Of a DNA stretch of 64,000 nt, positions 12,099-23,640 are shown one piece after another; the first letter of the stretch is position 1, and each line of letters opens with the position of its first letter. Origin of the DNA: Phycomyces blakesleeanus NRRL 1555(-) (Eukaryota > Mucoromycota > Mucoromycetes > Mucorales > Phycomycetaceae); NCBI RefSeq assembly GCF_001638985.1, contig NW_017265145.1, forward strand, positions 496,001-560,000, written 5' to 3'. The notes beneath the pieces were generated by a model. That model was not told the DNA's origin, searched no databases, and worked only from the letters and a program-made list of their open reading frames with translations. The position numbers and the translations under genes were made by a program.

Positions 12099-14073
12099 GA
12101 TGACGATGGCGCAAGAATATCAATAAACAATACAAAATGAGGGGACAAGAGAAGGTCAACCCTTAGGATATCCAGCTGGGAAATCCAAAATTTAATTATG
12201 GCGTAACTCTCCGAGGACATCCAGGTCAGAGCGAACCGGACCACACTCGTGCGCCACATATGACATATACATAACTTCTTTTACTGTTTAAATCACGCCA
12301 GTGTGGTATAAACTATGTATAAGAATATGATCATCTTTACGAACAGTAAATTGGTAGCTTTGTCATTTAATCATATATGTAGATCCTAGATAAACTTCTT
12401 CTGTAATATAATTTGCTATTGGGTATTATCAAAAGCAATCCAGTTAACTCGGGCCGCCTTGAAGAGAGTCTTTTTTTTAAAAAAAAATATTGTCTTTACA
12501 GTAACCGCTTAAAAACAAAAACTTCTTTTTTTTTTGCTAATGTTAGAAACGTTTTTTGAACTTAAGTATTCCTAATTGCAGGAAAGCCGTAGAGTGGTCT
12601 TAATAATATGGTGAATTAGGGAATGACTACCAATTATTTTGAATGCTTTTCAAATACCCATAACATTTGCAAAAGTACGAGCTGATAAATTATAAATCCA
12701 TAGGCAGAATATGTATTATAACTTTTATGCTATTTGATTTTATCTTTCATGGCACCATCTAAAGATTTTGACCTTTTCTTTCGCTACCTATGTCAAATAT
12801 AAAATAATAACTACAAATAAAATCAGAGAAAATTGAAACAAATCAGAGAATTTTGATATCTATCCTAAAGCACTGTTAGGAGAAATCCAACTTTAAACCA
12901 GCCCTTAAATCCCGGTCAATCTTGCAAAAATCTCCAACTAAAGTCACCCTTTTTTTTTTACCATAGTGGATATAACTTTCTCATGACATGCAGCAAAACA
13001 AAGGAAAAGAAAAGAATGGAACTCACCATAATATAAAACATAGATCTTAATGTTCTAAATGCAATACCATACATACAAGTCAATATATTCATCATGCTCA
13101 TAATGCTTTACGTCATTTAGAATGTATACTCATTTCAAAACGCGCAGTTATTGTGGCAAGCTATCTTTAAACTAATGTCATCTTTAGCTTGAATAAACAC
13201 CCTGGTTTGTACAAGTTGCGGGACTATGTACCAAAAAGGATATTAATGTCAACAAGTAACATTTTCGATATTTTTTTTCAATAGACATTATCTGGTCAAG
13301 GTCGTTCTTCTGTTTGATTGTTGGAGTGTTTGCTTTTTACTATTGTCGTCTCAAACATGAACTCTCTCTCTCCCTCTCTCTTCCTCAAGTGATAGCTTGG
13401 ATATTCCACTCGATATGTAAAGAAACAAATATGAATTTACCGTTGTGTAAATACTTTATTTATTCTTAGAGAATATATGATAAAAATTCTGCATTTAGGT
13501 AAATCCCCGTACCCGAATTTTCCGGTTGGATATTCCATGTTTTATCTAAAGCGTTTTAAGTGTACATTATTACCCTAAATCTTCAGCACGATCTCCGAAA
13601 AAAAAATGTTGCCCATTTAATTTTTATCTTTGATTTCATTTACCCACTTGAAAAGCTAGACTCCCACATTTTATGATTAGTTTTCACTTGTTATATTTAC
13701 TACAGTAATAGACAGAGCTATATTTTAGAATATATGCTAGCAAACTATAAGAATAAATTATGTTTACTTTTTTTTTGGTATTGTCAAATGCTGACTATGG
13801 GATACTTTAGTTTTTGGGATATTTGCAGCAGAAATCCACATTAATACATTTGCGAACTTGAGCTTAAAAAATGTACGATTTTGAGGTTGAAAATAGACAA
13901 AAAAAAAAAGTATGCAATTTTTTTTTTCGGAGATTTTGCAAATAATTTAAGGAAAACTTGGGGAAGAGCGTCTTACATAAAAAGTTTCAAACAAAAAAGC
14001 AAAAAAAAAGTCTTTCTCTTTCTATCTCTTTTTCTGTTCTTTACTGCTTACTGTATATTATTTAAACATCATA
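12099..14073. other. Intergenic, AT-rich, about 2 kb
   Basis: No supportable gene on either strand. The region is AT-rich with homopolymer runs, including a T8A9 palindrome at 12471-12487 and CT-rich sequence near 13363-13385. The 60-70 bases before 14074 are pyrimidine-rich and probably belong to the next gene's promoter. Confidence 0.5.
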
Positions 14074-15088
14074 ATGGCTTCTATCTTTTCACTCAAAGGC
14101 AAAAAGGCAATCGTTACTGGTGGTGCTAGGTAAAAAAATTTTACAACAAGATCCGAAGAAAAGTGAGATAGAATTGGAGAATATTCACGAGTTTATTTTA
14201 GAGGTCTCGGTCTCGAGATGAGCAGAGGTCTCGCTGAGGCTGGTGCAGATGTTGCTCTTATGTATGTCTCAGATGATAAGACTCATGATACCGCTGCTGA
14301 AATTGCCAAGCAATATGGTGTGGTCTGCAAGGCTTACAAGGCAGAGATTACCAATGCAAAGGCCGTCAAGGATTCAATTGATCAGATCCATTCTGATTTT
14401 GGTGGTATTGATATCTTTGTCGCAAACGCCGGTATTTCCATTGGAGGAGCAGCAGAGGTAAGTAAAATGAATGTATCTAATAAAGTGGTACGTAATATTA
14501 AGCACGACATCTATAAAAAGACTTTTGATATCGAAAACTGGCAAAAGCTGTTTGACGTGAATGTCAATGGTGTATTCTATGGTGTCCAGGCTGTTTCAAA
14601 GTAAGAATTTATATATGTGGTGTGAGTAATGGCTAAGTATTTGTCGTTATTTAGATACATGTTGGAGAAGAAGCAGGGCAGTGTTATCCTTATTTCTTCT
14701 ATCTCTGCTACTGTTGCCAACCAGCCTCAAGCCCAGTGTGGTGTGAGTAATTCATATAACATACACAACACAAACTAACGCGACGTATGTATAGTACAAC
14801 TGCACCAAAGGTGCCGTGTCATCAATGGCTAAGTGTCTTGCCACTGAATGGGCCACACGTGGTGTACGTGTTAATGCAATTAACCCTGGCTACATGCGCA
14901 CTGAGATGTTGGACAAGATCTTTGCTACTCAACCCGAACTTGCTGCTGCCTGGACTAACTTGATTCCTATGCGTCGTATGGGTAACCCCAAGGAACTCAA
15001 GGGCGCTGTTGTATTTTTGGCTAGTGACGCCAGTAGCTATGTCACTGGCTCTGAACTTTATGTGGACGGTGGTTACACAGCTGTCTAA
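14074..15088 (+). CDS. Short-chain dehydrogenase/reductase (L-xylulose/sorbose reductase-like)
   Basis: NAD(P)-dependent classical SDR, cytosolic. Five exons: 14074-14129, 14202-14457, 14521-14600, 14655-14742 and 14795-15088, giving 257 residues, the normal classical SDR length. Motifs: cofactor loop TGGARGLG near residue 15, the NAG motif in VANAGIS, catalytic Ser in ISSISA, catalytic Tyr and Lys in YNCTK, and the INPGYMRTEM segment after the active site. The C-terminus ends SELYVDGGYTAV, typical of the family. The overall pattern resembles fungal NADP-dependent mannitol dehydrogenase, sorbose reductase or L-xylulose reductase. The substrate cannot be fixed from sequence alone. Confidence 0.9.
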
Positions 15089-15411
15089 ATACTGTACTGT
15101 ACTCCACCTTTCTCAACATTTCTTCCATCGTTCTTGTAGTTTCTCTCTCTATCTCTTGCTCCTGTTTGTTTAACTATTTTATTTATGTTATTTATTTTAA
15201 TACAATCATACCTTATTCTACTTATACTATTAAAAGAAGAACTCGCATTCTATTCGTTAGAATAATACTTTCTGTTTCTTTCTTCATCCCTCCATTTGCT
15301 TATCTCATTATAATACATGGAAAAAAGAAGGATGAAGTTGTCAACGATAAATTGTGTATAGTGAAGAGCAAAAGCAAAAGTAACCTACGATCCGGCCTGC
15401 CCGTCTGTTGC

Positions 15412-15931
15412 TTAATGACGAGCAGGAGGTCCCCCACGACCACGGAATCCACGTCCTCTACCTCTTGCTAAATATATATTCATAAAATAATGAGTAATGA
15501 TAATATTCTCTTTTTTTTGTTTAAACTGGGTCTTACCTTGAGCACGAGCAACTGTGGCCCTTCCTCTACCTAAACCAATACCTCTACCCTTAAGCGCACC
15601 CGGTCCTACTCTCTTAAACATTGGTGCATTCTTCAACATGTCGGGAACAATAATGAATCGGACATGTGCTCCACGAATGTAGACTTGATCCAATTGTTTT
15701 ACTCTACCATCACGCCCTGTCACAGTGAGACCTCTGAGCTGTATATTCATATTATCTTCAGCTAATCATATTGTAATAGATTGGTTAAAGGTTGTTTAAG
15801 CAATGCGGATCTGTCATTGTGATCAAACCTTCCAATAATTGGCCTCTGTACAGTTCACCTGTCTTGAGTTCCAACGATATAATATGGCCCTGAGCCTCAT
15901 GAAGAAGTTTGATGGGAACACCAATTGACAT
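15412..15931 (-). CDS. SMD3: Small nuclear ribonucleoprotein SmD3
   Basis: Core spliceosomal Sm protein that forms the heptameric ring on U1, U2, U4 and U5 snRNAs. Three exons on the minus strand, 15931-15829, 15761-15537 and 15467-15412, give 127 residues. The Sm1 motif starts at [20 protein letters not shown] and continues to LLEAEDNMN. The Sm2 motif includes [22 protein letters not shown]. The C-terminus carries the RG-rich tail ([12 protein letters not shown]) that is a target for arginine methylation in the family. The first intron has a GTTTGA donor, which restores the invariant LEAEDNMN join. Close to typical length and complete. Confidence 0.95.
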
Positions 15932-17077
15932 ATTGATATATATGTAAATGTGTATATAAAATAGCAAAACTGTGAACGTATAACAAGAAATAAGCCAAAA
16001 TGGAGACGTATTTGCACTATAATGCTTTCTAATATTGCGTCACATTGGTGTATATAGCCTACTTTGCTTACACTATCATTTTTTAAGTGAAACCTTACGG
16101 ACAGCCTTCTAGGTCAGCCTGGTCAGCCTAAAAGTAGGCAACATCACTCATAATAAGTATTTTATGGTTACACGCATTTTTTCTGGGTTGGGGGTCAGAC
16201 TTTGCAGTAATCTTATGGTAACCATGTTTCCTGGTGGGGCACGATATTTCTATCTAACCGGACTAATCAATCCTGACTACATGTCCGGGGCCCGGCGTCT
16301 TTCTCTAATCCTTCAGGGCAAAATTGTGTGTCCTCAAAGAAATACAATATATCCATTGTATGTATTGGCTTTACTACTTTGTTCCCACACCTTGTACTTA
16401 TATATCTCTCCCCAGACCCCAAACTCTCATTATTTTAAGAGCGACAGCCTGTATTTTGGTAACTTCATAATAAAGAAATAATAATTAGTCACATATCCAC
16501 TACATTAATAGCCAGTCATGCAGAAAATCATAAGGTGGTGTTGTCATTAGAATGTGATGCAATATTTTTGAATATTTTCCTATTTACTGGTCTTCTTACG
16601 CGTATAATGCCTTTCCCTTTCTTTCACCTACTTATATTTCCAGAGTTTGATTGCACCAACTGGTAAGTAATTCCAATCCGCTCTTTTTTGCAAACCACAA
16701 AAGAGAGTCTTTATGAATATTCTGTATCTTTAGGGACCAGATAGAATTATTCGATGCCGGCAAAAAAAGGCCGCGATTTGTGGTCCGGTTGAATCAAGAT
16801 GTTACCACCACCAAGAAATGTCGTCCCCCTAAAATTAGCGAATGAATAAATTAAGTGTTTCGCATTTTACTTAAGTAACTGAATTATTTTTATTATATAT
16901 TTTGGTTTTGGCATCTTCTGTTCTTTAAAAGAGACTGCGACTATTTAGTTTGAGCCACAAAGAGCAAATGTACTACGCTAAACAATAAAGGTCCCTATTT
17001 TGGTCGTTTAAGATTGATTAACAAAATGAGGAGAATAATAGCTGGTGGGCTTGTATTAAATAAGCAGATTCTGAGCA
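15932..17077. other. Intergenic, about 1.1 kb
   Basis: Lies upstream of SmD3 and downstream of the taspase-like gene. A reading frame at 16164-16481 has no family resemblance and is not called. Tandem GGTCAGCCT units occur near 16112-16130. Nothing else is recognised. Confidence 0.45.
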
Positions 17078-18958
17078 TCAAGTGATGAGTAATCCGGAAG
17101 AAACCATAGTGTCTGTGGCGGTTTTTCTAGAAACAAATGTCTAAAGACAACATGTGGAGTAAGCCAGAAAGTTAATTTTGCGAAGAAATATACCTTTGGT
17201 TTCTTGGATGTTCCAGACATGTAACCAATACCCTAAAGAAAAAAATCAATATAATGCATTATTTATCAAAGCCCGGCTTACCATACTCTCAGTGATGTGA
17301 GCGTACCAAAATTCAATTCCTAAAGTAATTAGACTCATCAACATCTGATTCATTTGATTTTTTTTTTTAATAATTACTTGTGTTCGTAGATTTTTCTGCT
17401 CTTAGGGCTATAATACCAACCGATTTCTCATCGTACATACGAAGAAAAGGCGAATCTAGATAACACAATATAAGTCATCAATGACAAATCATGACTTACT
17501 TTTTTTTTTACCTAGAAAGTCCTTTTTCATCGAATCTGACATGGCAGATTGCATGTCTAGTTGCCTTGCAATTCGATTAGCACATTTACTTGTAAATTGA
17601 GTCCGCATTATCTGTTCTCCAGTGCCAGAAGTACTACATGCTATTCCTGGTTTTGTTTCTGTCGGATTTTCTGCCCAACATCCACTTCCATATATCGCGG
17701 CCTAATCGGAAGAGGTGGATTAAATGTTCAACCACTCCAATATGTCCATATAGGTAATCAAACTCTTACCTCTCCCACACGTCCCGGAGATTTCAAGGAT
17801 ATCCCCCCACTGCTCACTCCTGAAGCAATATTCCCGCATATATCGATACAAACTGCACCCACAGTATCATGACCATAGTCTGGCGGACTACTCGGCTCTG
17901 AAGCAAGTATATTCATATGTCTAATATAGGTATTCATGGATTCCTCTTTAAAGGATATGCAGAATAATAGGTCTTTAACAAAATTCAATACAAAATGATC
18001 GTTTTATATTTTACCCGTCAAGAGTGAACTTTCATAAACCGCTTTTATGCCATGTTCTTTAGCCCAATCTAATGCCCCTTGTCCAGTCAAGAGCCTGTGA
18101 TATATTAGCAAGTTAGAGAGCTAGAGATATATAGAGAAACAGAGACAGAGAAAGTATTTTTACTTTCAATTCTAGAAGAAAGAAAATTACATGGGAGGAA
18201 CACGGCCACATGGTAAGAGACCATTGATGCTTTCAGTCACCATTTGCTTTGCAACCATTATAGGGTTCTTTAAGCCAGCCACAGCACCAACTGCCCCAAA
18301 GTCTCCACCTTTACCACTCATCAAACTAGCATCGCATTCAACCTTTCCATCAAATGTCAGATTTGATCCATACCCTTTATTATTATTATTATTATTATTA
18401 TTATCATTATAATTATAAAGAGCATTTGTTTTTAAAGGTAATAATAATAATTAATAAGTGGTGACAATAAAATACAATATGTATATATGTATATGTGTAT
18501 ATTCGTAATAACCATCAACTTTTCAAGATAGAAAATTATTACTTAATAATAAGCTGCAATTTCTTGTAATATCTTACCTGCGTTAGTAATAGGGTCATCC
18601 TAGTAAAATATTGCTATTATTATTATTAAATAAAGTGTGTACACACGTGTGTGTGTACCAAATGAAGCTGGTACCTCCAACACTGAAATCGCAACGGCGA
18701 TAGCGTCTATTGCACTACCACCTTTTTTCAACACCTTTATAGCCTCCTCGCACGACCTTTGAGTGTAGTAATACACAAAAAGTCATCAAGAGTCATTGCA
18801 TCCAAACATAGATCTCATTTACCTTCCACATGCCGATCGATAACGCGCCTCATTTCGTCGTGACAAATGACCTAAATGTACAATAAGCTTGCGTTTCAGG
18901 TTGTAGATCTCTTGCCTGCTCCAACATGGACTGCAATGAAGATTGGTTGATCTGTCAT
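17078..18958 (-). CDS. TASP1: Taspase/threonine aspartase-like Ntn hydrolase (asparaginase-2 family)
   Basis: Self-processing N-terminal nucleophile hydrolase; animal Taspase1 cleaves after Asp in nuclear regulators. Twelve exons were joined: 18958-18916, 18871-18823, 18756-18675, 18599-18578, 18374-18191, 18094-18015, 17972-17770, 17701-17512, 17455-17378, 17319-17282, 17232-17194 and 17140-17078, giving 356 residues. Diagnostic segments: N-terminal [49 protein letters not shown], then the autoprocessing site [10 protein letters not shown] with the predicted nucleophile Thr190. After that come [25 protein letters not shown] and the C-terminal HITESMGIGYM-type region. GWAEN/PGRVG favour taspase over glycosylasparaginase. 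The first intron appears to use a GC donor (GCAAGA), and one exon is only 22 bases. The substrate in fungi is unknown. Confidence 0.85.
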
Positions 18959-19352
18959 TTATGGTACAAACAAAGATTGAATCAATTGGAGAAAAACGTA
19001 AGGGTTTGAATAACTTTTCATATCTCCGATTTTTTTTTTGAAAAAAAAATAAAAAAATAACAATATTTGACACGTTGGTTCTTCTAAAATACAATTATGG
19101 AAATACAAATAAAATAAAGATTACGCGATCTGAAATCATGATAGGCGTTATTAAAAGGAGTTTATGAGTGCAGGACACGTAATTTATTGATTAAACGGAT
19201 CAAATGCAAAGTAAATGTGTAGTATAATATAAATGGTAAATGGTATTGAATAAGATAGTAGTATAAAAATAAGTAAATAGGTGATTTTTGCAGTAATAAT
19301 TATAGTTATCTCTTCTTTAAAGAAAAGATAAAAGGGATGGGAATCGCATGGT
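18959..19352. other. Intergenic, about 0.4 kb
   Basis: Between the 5' end of the taspase-like gene and the 3' end of the next minus-strand gene. AT-rich with poly-T and poly-A runs near 19030-19056. No gene is seen. Confidence 0.4.
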
Positions 19353-20127
19353 TTACATGCAGAAGCATTTGCTGGATTTCTTTGGGGAATCAGAATCGGC
19401 AGGAATTGCAACAGATCGGGAGCTTTCCTGGGCAGGTTTGGGCTTTTCCTCGGTGACGACAGGAGGCTCGACAGAAAGAGTCTCGGTAGCAATAGTCTGA
19501 ACCTTATCCGCAGGCTCGGAAGCCTCTCCATTGAGAATCTTACTTCCTTTATGGAAAGTCTGAATAATCTTTCCAAAATTCTCACCCTGAGTTGAAGCAA
19601 TATCCTTTTCCTTCTGAGAAACCTGACGAGATCCATCTCCATTTGCAACAGTACCAGAACCATAAGGAGAACCACCAATGACCTCAGTGGTATCAAACAT
19701 GTTGGCATTGGCAAAACCGAGAGGTACATAGTTCATACCGTGATGGGCAAAGTATGTGATGGTGGTGAATGCAGTGGTCTCCTGTCCACCAGACTGGGCA
19801 GCAGTAGAGAAGAAGGTACCAACAAACTTTCCGGCAAGGGCACCAGTAGCCCACAATTGGCCAGTAGAGTCAAGGAAGGCTTTGATCTGGGCGGGCATGG
19901 TACCAAAGCGAGTTGGAATACCTAAAGGTAAATTCACAGATTGTCAGCAAGAAAAGAATATTTACTCTGATTGCCTCGGACTTACCAAACAAAAAGCCAT
20001 CAGCCTTGGAGAGCTCTTCAACTGTAATTACAGGGATATCCCGCTTTGGGGGAGCATGCATCTTCTCGAGAATGTCTTCAGACAATGTCTCAGGAACCTT
20101 TTTGTGAACAAAGTCCCAATCAATATC

Positions 20128-20162
<35 letters not shown>

Positions 20163-20291
20163 CTGTATGTATATCTTTACCTGGAACACCTTGACAGTAA
20201 TACCCTGAGACTCAAGACCTTGCTTCACACTTTCTGATAAAGTGTAAACGTGGCCATAGAGTGAGTAGAAGATAATGTAAACGACGGGCAT
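19353..20291 (-). CDS. WrbA/Pst2-type flavodoxin-like NAD(P)H:quinone oxidoreductase with long tail and C-terminal CFCM
   Basis: FMN-binding two-electron quinone reductase of the Pst2/Rfs1/Ycp4 group, expected to protect against quinone stress at membranes. Exons 20291-20181, 20097-19986 and 19921-19353 give 263 residues. Flavodoxin-fold segments: IIFYSLYGHVYTL (the FMN phosphate loop), GIPTRFGTMPAQIKAFLD, STAAQSGGQETT, YFAHHG and GGSPYGSGTVA. About 65 extra residues follow the core, rich in Ser, Pro and Glu, and end KSSKCFCM. The last four residues fit a CaaX prenylation box, with possible extra palmitoylation. The start at 20291 aligns with the paralog; an in-frame ATG at 20366 would add 25 residues. 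Divergent neighbour of its paralog at 20551. Confidence 0.9.
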
Positions 20292-20473
20292 AATGTGAAA
20301 GATAGAATTGCACAATATTTTTTTTTGATTGCCCTTCCTTTTTGTCTTTGGTTTAAGTTCCGACATTTGTCATTGATGTGTAAGAAAGACAGTCCAGGTG
20401 GTAGCGTAATACAGGATATCCTCACCATGACAAAGAGCTGAAAAATTACGCGGAGTTGTCAGGCTTTCTTGGG

Positions 20474-20484
20474 ATCTATAAAAG
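20474..20484 (+). promoter_or_regulatory. TATA box of the quinone reductase gene at 20551
   Basis: TATAAAA at 20477-20483, about 70 bases upstream of the ATG and followed by a CT-rich leader. Position and context fit a core promoter for the plus-strand paralog. Confidence 0.55.
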
Positions 20485-20550
20485 CATTCAGGACCACCTT
20501 TTCAAAAAACTCTATCTCCACTCAAACTCTCAAATAACAAAAAACACAAC

Positions 20551-21234
20551 ATGGTTGCCAAGATTCACATCGTTATCTACACTCTCTACCACCACATCTA
20601 CACCCTCGCTTTGGAGGTCCAGAAGGGTTTGCTTGCCTCTGGCATCCAGGCCGAGATCTTCCAGGGTAAGTAATTCATCCCAAGGTTTTGTTTTCATACA
20701 CGTACTTTGCGATTCTTATATTTTCATTAAACAGTTCCCGAGACCTTGAGTGACGAGATCCTCACCAAGATGCACGCCCCCCCTAAGCCCAATGTCCCCA
20801 TTATCACCACTGAGAAGCTCACTGAGGCCGATGGTATCATCTTTGGTTTCGGTACTCGTTTCGGTACCATGCCCGCCCAGGTCAAGGCCTTCCTTGACTC
20901 TACTGGTAAGCTCTGGTCCACTGGTGCTCTTGCCGGCAAGTTCGCCGGTACCTTCTTCTCCACTGCTGCTCAGTCTGGTGGACAGGAGACCACTGCATTC
21001 ACCACCATCACCTACTTTGCCCATCACGGTATGATCTACGTTCCTCTTGGTTTCGCCAGCCCCCACCTGTTTGACACCTCCGAGGTCATTGGTGGTTCTC
21101 CTTATGGCTCTGGCACCGTTGCCAACGGTGATGGCTCTCGCCAGGTTTCCCAGAAGGAGAAGGAAATTGCTCAGACCCAGGGTGAGAACTTTGGAAAGGT
21201 TGTCAAGACCTTTGTTGCTGGCAAGTCTGCTTAA
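20551..21234 (+). CDS. WrbA/Pst2-type flavodoxin-like NAD(P)H:quinone oxidoreductase, short form
   Basis: Same family and fold as the minus-strand neighbour. Two exons, 20551-20665 and 20735-21234, give 204 residues, the standard WrbA/Pst2 length. Motifs: IVIYTLYHHIYTL (FMN loop), FGTRFGTMPAQVKAFLD, FFSTAAQSGGQETTAF, YFAHHGMIYVPLG and GGSPYGSGTVANGDGSR. It shares the position of its intron (after IFQ/VFQ) with the paralog but lacks the second intron and the tail with CFCM. It ends simply in AGKSA, so it should be soluble. Codon use is strongly biased to C-ending codons, unlike the neighbour, which suggests high expression. Confidence 0.94.
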
Positions 21235-23518
21235 AAAAACCTCATCAATCCATTTTACGGTACTCGGTCCATCATCCATAAGATGATTCTTTCCAGTCTT
21301 TGCATTTTTTTTATTCTATTACGATATAATAAAATTCACTTTTTGTTTCAAAAATAATTAAATATGTGCTTTGATCCAAGTGGTATGAGTTGGTGACAAT
21401 CAGGGTTATAATTTGCTAGTTTGTAAAATAGACGAGTACAGTGGTTTCACTTGAGATTGAAACAATACATTATATATCGAGAGTAAATGTTGGATGTTTA
21501 TGTGTAGTTTGGGAGCAAAGGTAATGTAAATTTGGTTTGTAATTAATACATACCTGCTTTTGTATTATCATGGATTATAGCATATTATTACACCTTCTCT
21601 CTCTAATAAAACATCCAGTATAGAAGAAGTAACTCTTTTTTTTTTGGAAGACATTACTAGTAGAACCCATATACCTTATATTTATTGAATATCTAAATAC
21701 ATAGTAATACATATATAAAAAAGAGCTAATTTACTCATGTATAAAGCAGATATCTTCTTTTCAGATTGATTCAGTATGAATGTTTATACTTGAATGCTTG
21801 TCTCAGCTTGATATTATTGACTTGTCCAAAATGAATACATAAATGAATATTATTTTTCAAATAATAATAATAAAAATTGAAATTGAAATCTTCTTTATAA
21901 ATTTTAAAAGATTACCATCCAAAAAGAGAAAGAAAACGTTCGAAATTCAGCCAGAAATACTGTAATACAGAAATTCTATCCAACTGCTGAAAACCAAAGT
22001 TTTATAATTCACAAGAAGTATAAGTGACATTGCTGTTGTTCTGAGGTCAAATTTATTTTGTTGAGCAAGCACAATCCCTTGACAATGAAAACTGATTTGA
22101 AATAAGCATCAGTTTCACAAGTACAGAGCATGGGATACACGAAAGATAAGTTCAGGAGAGCAGTTGTTTTTTCTTACTCCTTTATTTCGCCACTCTTCTT
22201 TCTGATCACACTACAAACCATATGTACTGCTTATAAAACATTTACTGTTTCGGATATAAAGCTAAAATCATTTAACAGCAATAAAACCATTATTATTTGC
22301 AGTATTATAGAATCAAATCTCTGAGATAATATCTATTCAGTATTGTGTATTAGTTATCGGTCTGATTACTTAATCACATATCTACAAATATGTCTTGATA
22401 TAAATATGCTCTTATACGCATTAATATGGTAATCGCTTGGCTGGTTAGCTACATAAAGTGCCAACTGTTTCCTACTCGGTTATGCACATACCACTCCAAC
22501 TTTTGTCACTGATGAGAAACCGACAATCCTATTTTCTCGCACTTCCCTATTAATCATACTTAATGTATTGTGTATATATTCTTTAAAGTACCATTAACCA
22601 CACGGTCTACTGCTTCGTTTTTCAGTCAACCTAAACCTTACATCACAATATGATCCCCATTGCTTTTGTTATAGCCTAGTCTGTATACGTTTTTCTTTAA
22701 CGTCTCTACATCCAGACCAGAGAATAAACAGAATATTTGTAATCATCTGGCTCACTTTCCCACCATTAAAACCCAAGATATCTTGTATGGTCCCCACCAA
22801 TATTTGAAAAATAGGTACTATTCAGCCAATCCAAAATGACCTCTCAGTTTTGGGAATAAAAGTAATATCCCGATTGCATTTATACTTGTAAATTTTGCTT
22901 TAAATTTTGTTGTATATAGCAGCCTCAATTCCAAACATTGAACTACTACTGCATCGAATGACCATATAAATAAAGACTGTACTTTATAGTCATAAATATC
23001 CAAAACTTTCAAGAGTAATTTTTGAATAATGGGAAACTACTTTAACTGTGGTGTAGACATACAACTGTTGAATTTCCTTTGAATAATTGCAAAATGTTGG
23101 ACTGATTATCCACCAAAGATAAACAATAATGATATACAGTAGCGGGTAAATTGGCTTTTTTTTATCTAACTGAAGTATTGGTTTGGTTTGCCTCGTTCAC
23201 CAGTTGAAGTTGGAGAAAATATAAAATGAAATACAAACCAAATGGATAACTGACTGTTTTGAAGGCAATAGGGTTTACTTTTAAAAAGGTAATAAGGTGG
23301 AAGGAAGGAGCGTCCATTACACAATAACACCTTAGTTTTGAAATACAAAAGGATAATACAAATGCGACTCTATTCCACAAAAAAGACTTTGTTGAAAACA
23401 ATAAAATAAAGCCGCAAGTCAACAAGGTATATAGCAGTCATGTGCCTCTAAAAGTTGTACCCAGAGAATAATTAGTAGGTGTTCACCTAGTTTTGGTCGA
23501 TCGGTTTTCATCTCCATC

Positions 23519-23640
23519 TATATAAAACATCTCCATTCTCTCCTCAAAAGAAAAGGCAACACATTTCAGTGCAAGACCAACACAAGTAACAGGTTTGTAA
23601 TATACTGTCATACATTACAATAAACAGCAAAAAAAGAGAA
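23519..23640 (+). promoter_or_regulatory. Orphan core-promoter-like sequence
   Basis: A TATATAAAA box at 23519-23527 is followed by a C/T- and A-rich leader (CTCCATTCTCTCC, then AACACAAG), ending at a possible splice donor (ACAG|GTTTGT) at 23591. This looks like the start of a fungal transcription unit. The only ATG frame after it, near 23645, is about 28 codons. Confidence 0.3.

Noticed and set aside
16164..16481. Plus-strand frame of 105 residues between SmD3 and the taspase-like gene
   Set aside because: No recognised motif, no splice partners and AT-rich ends; likely chance.
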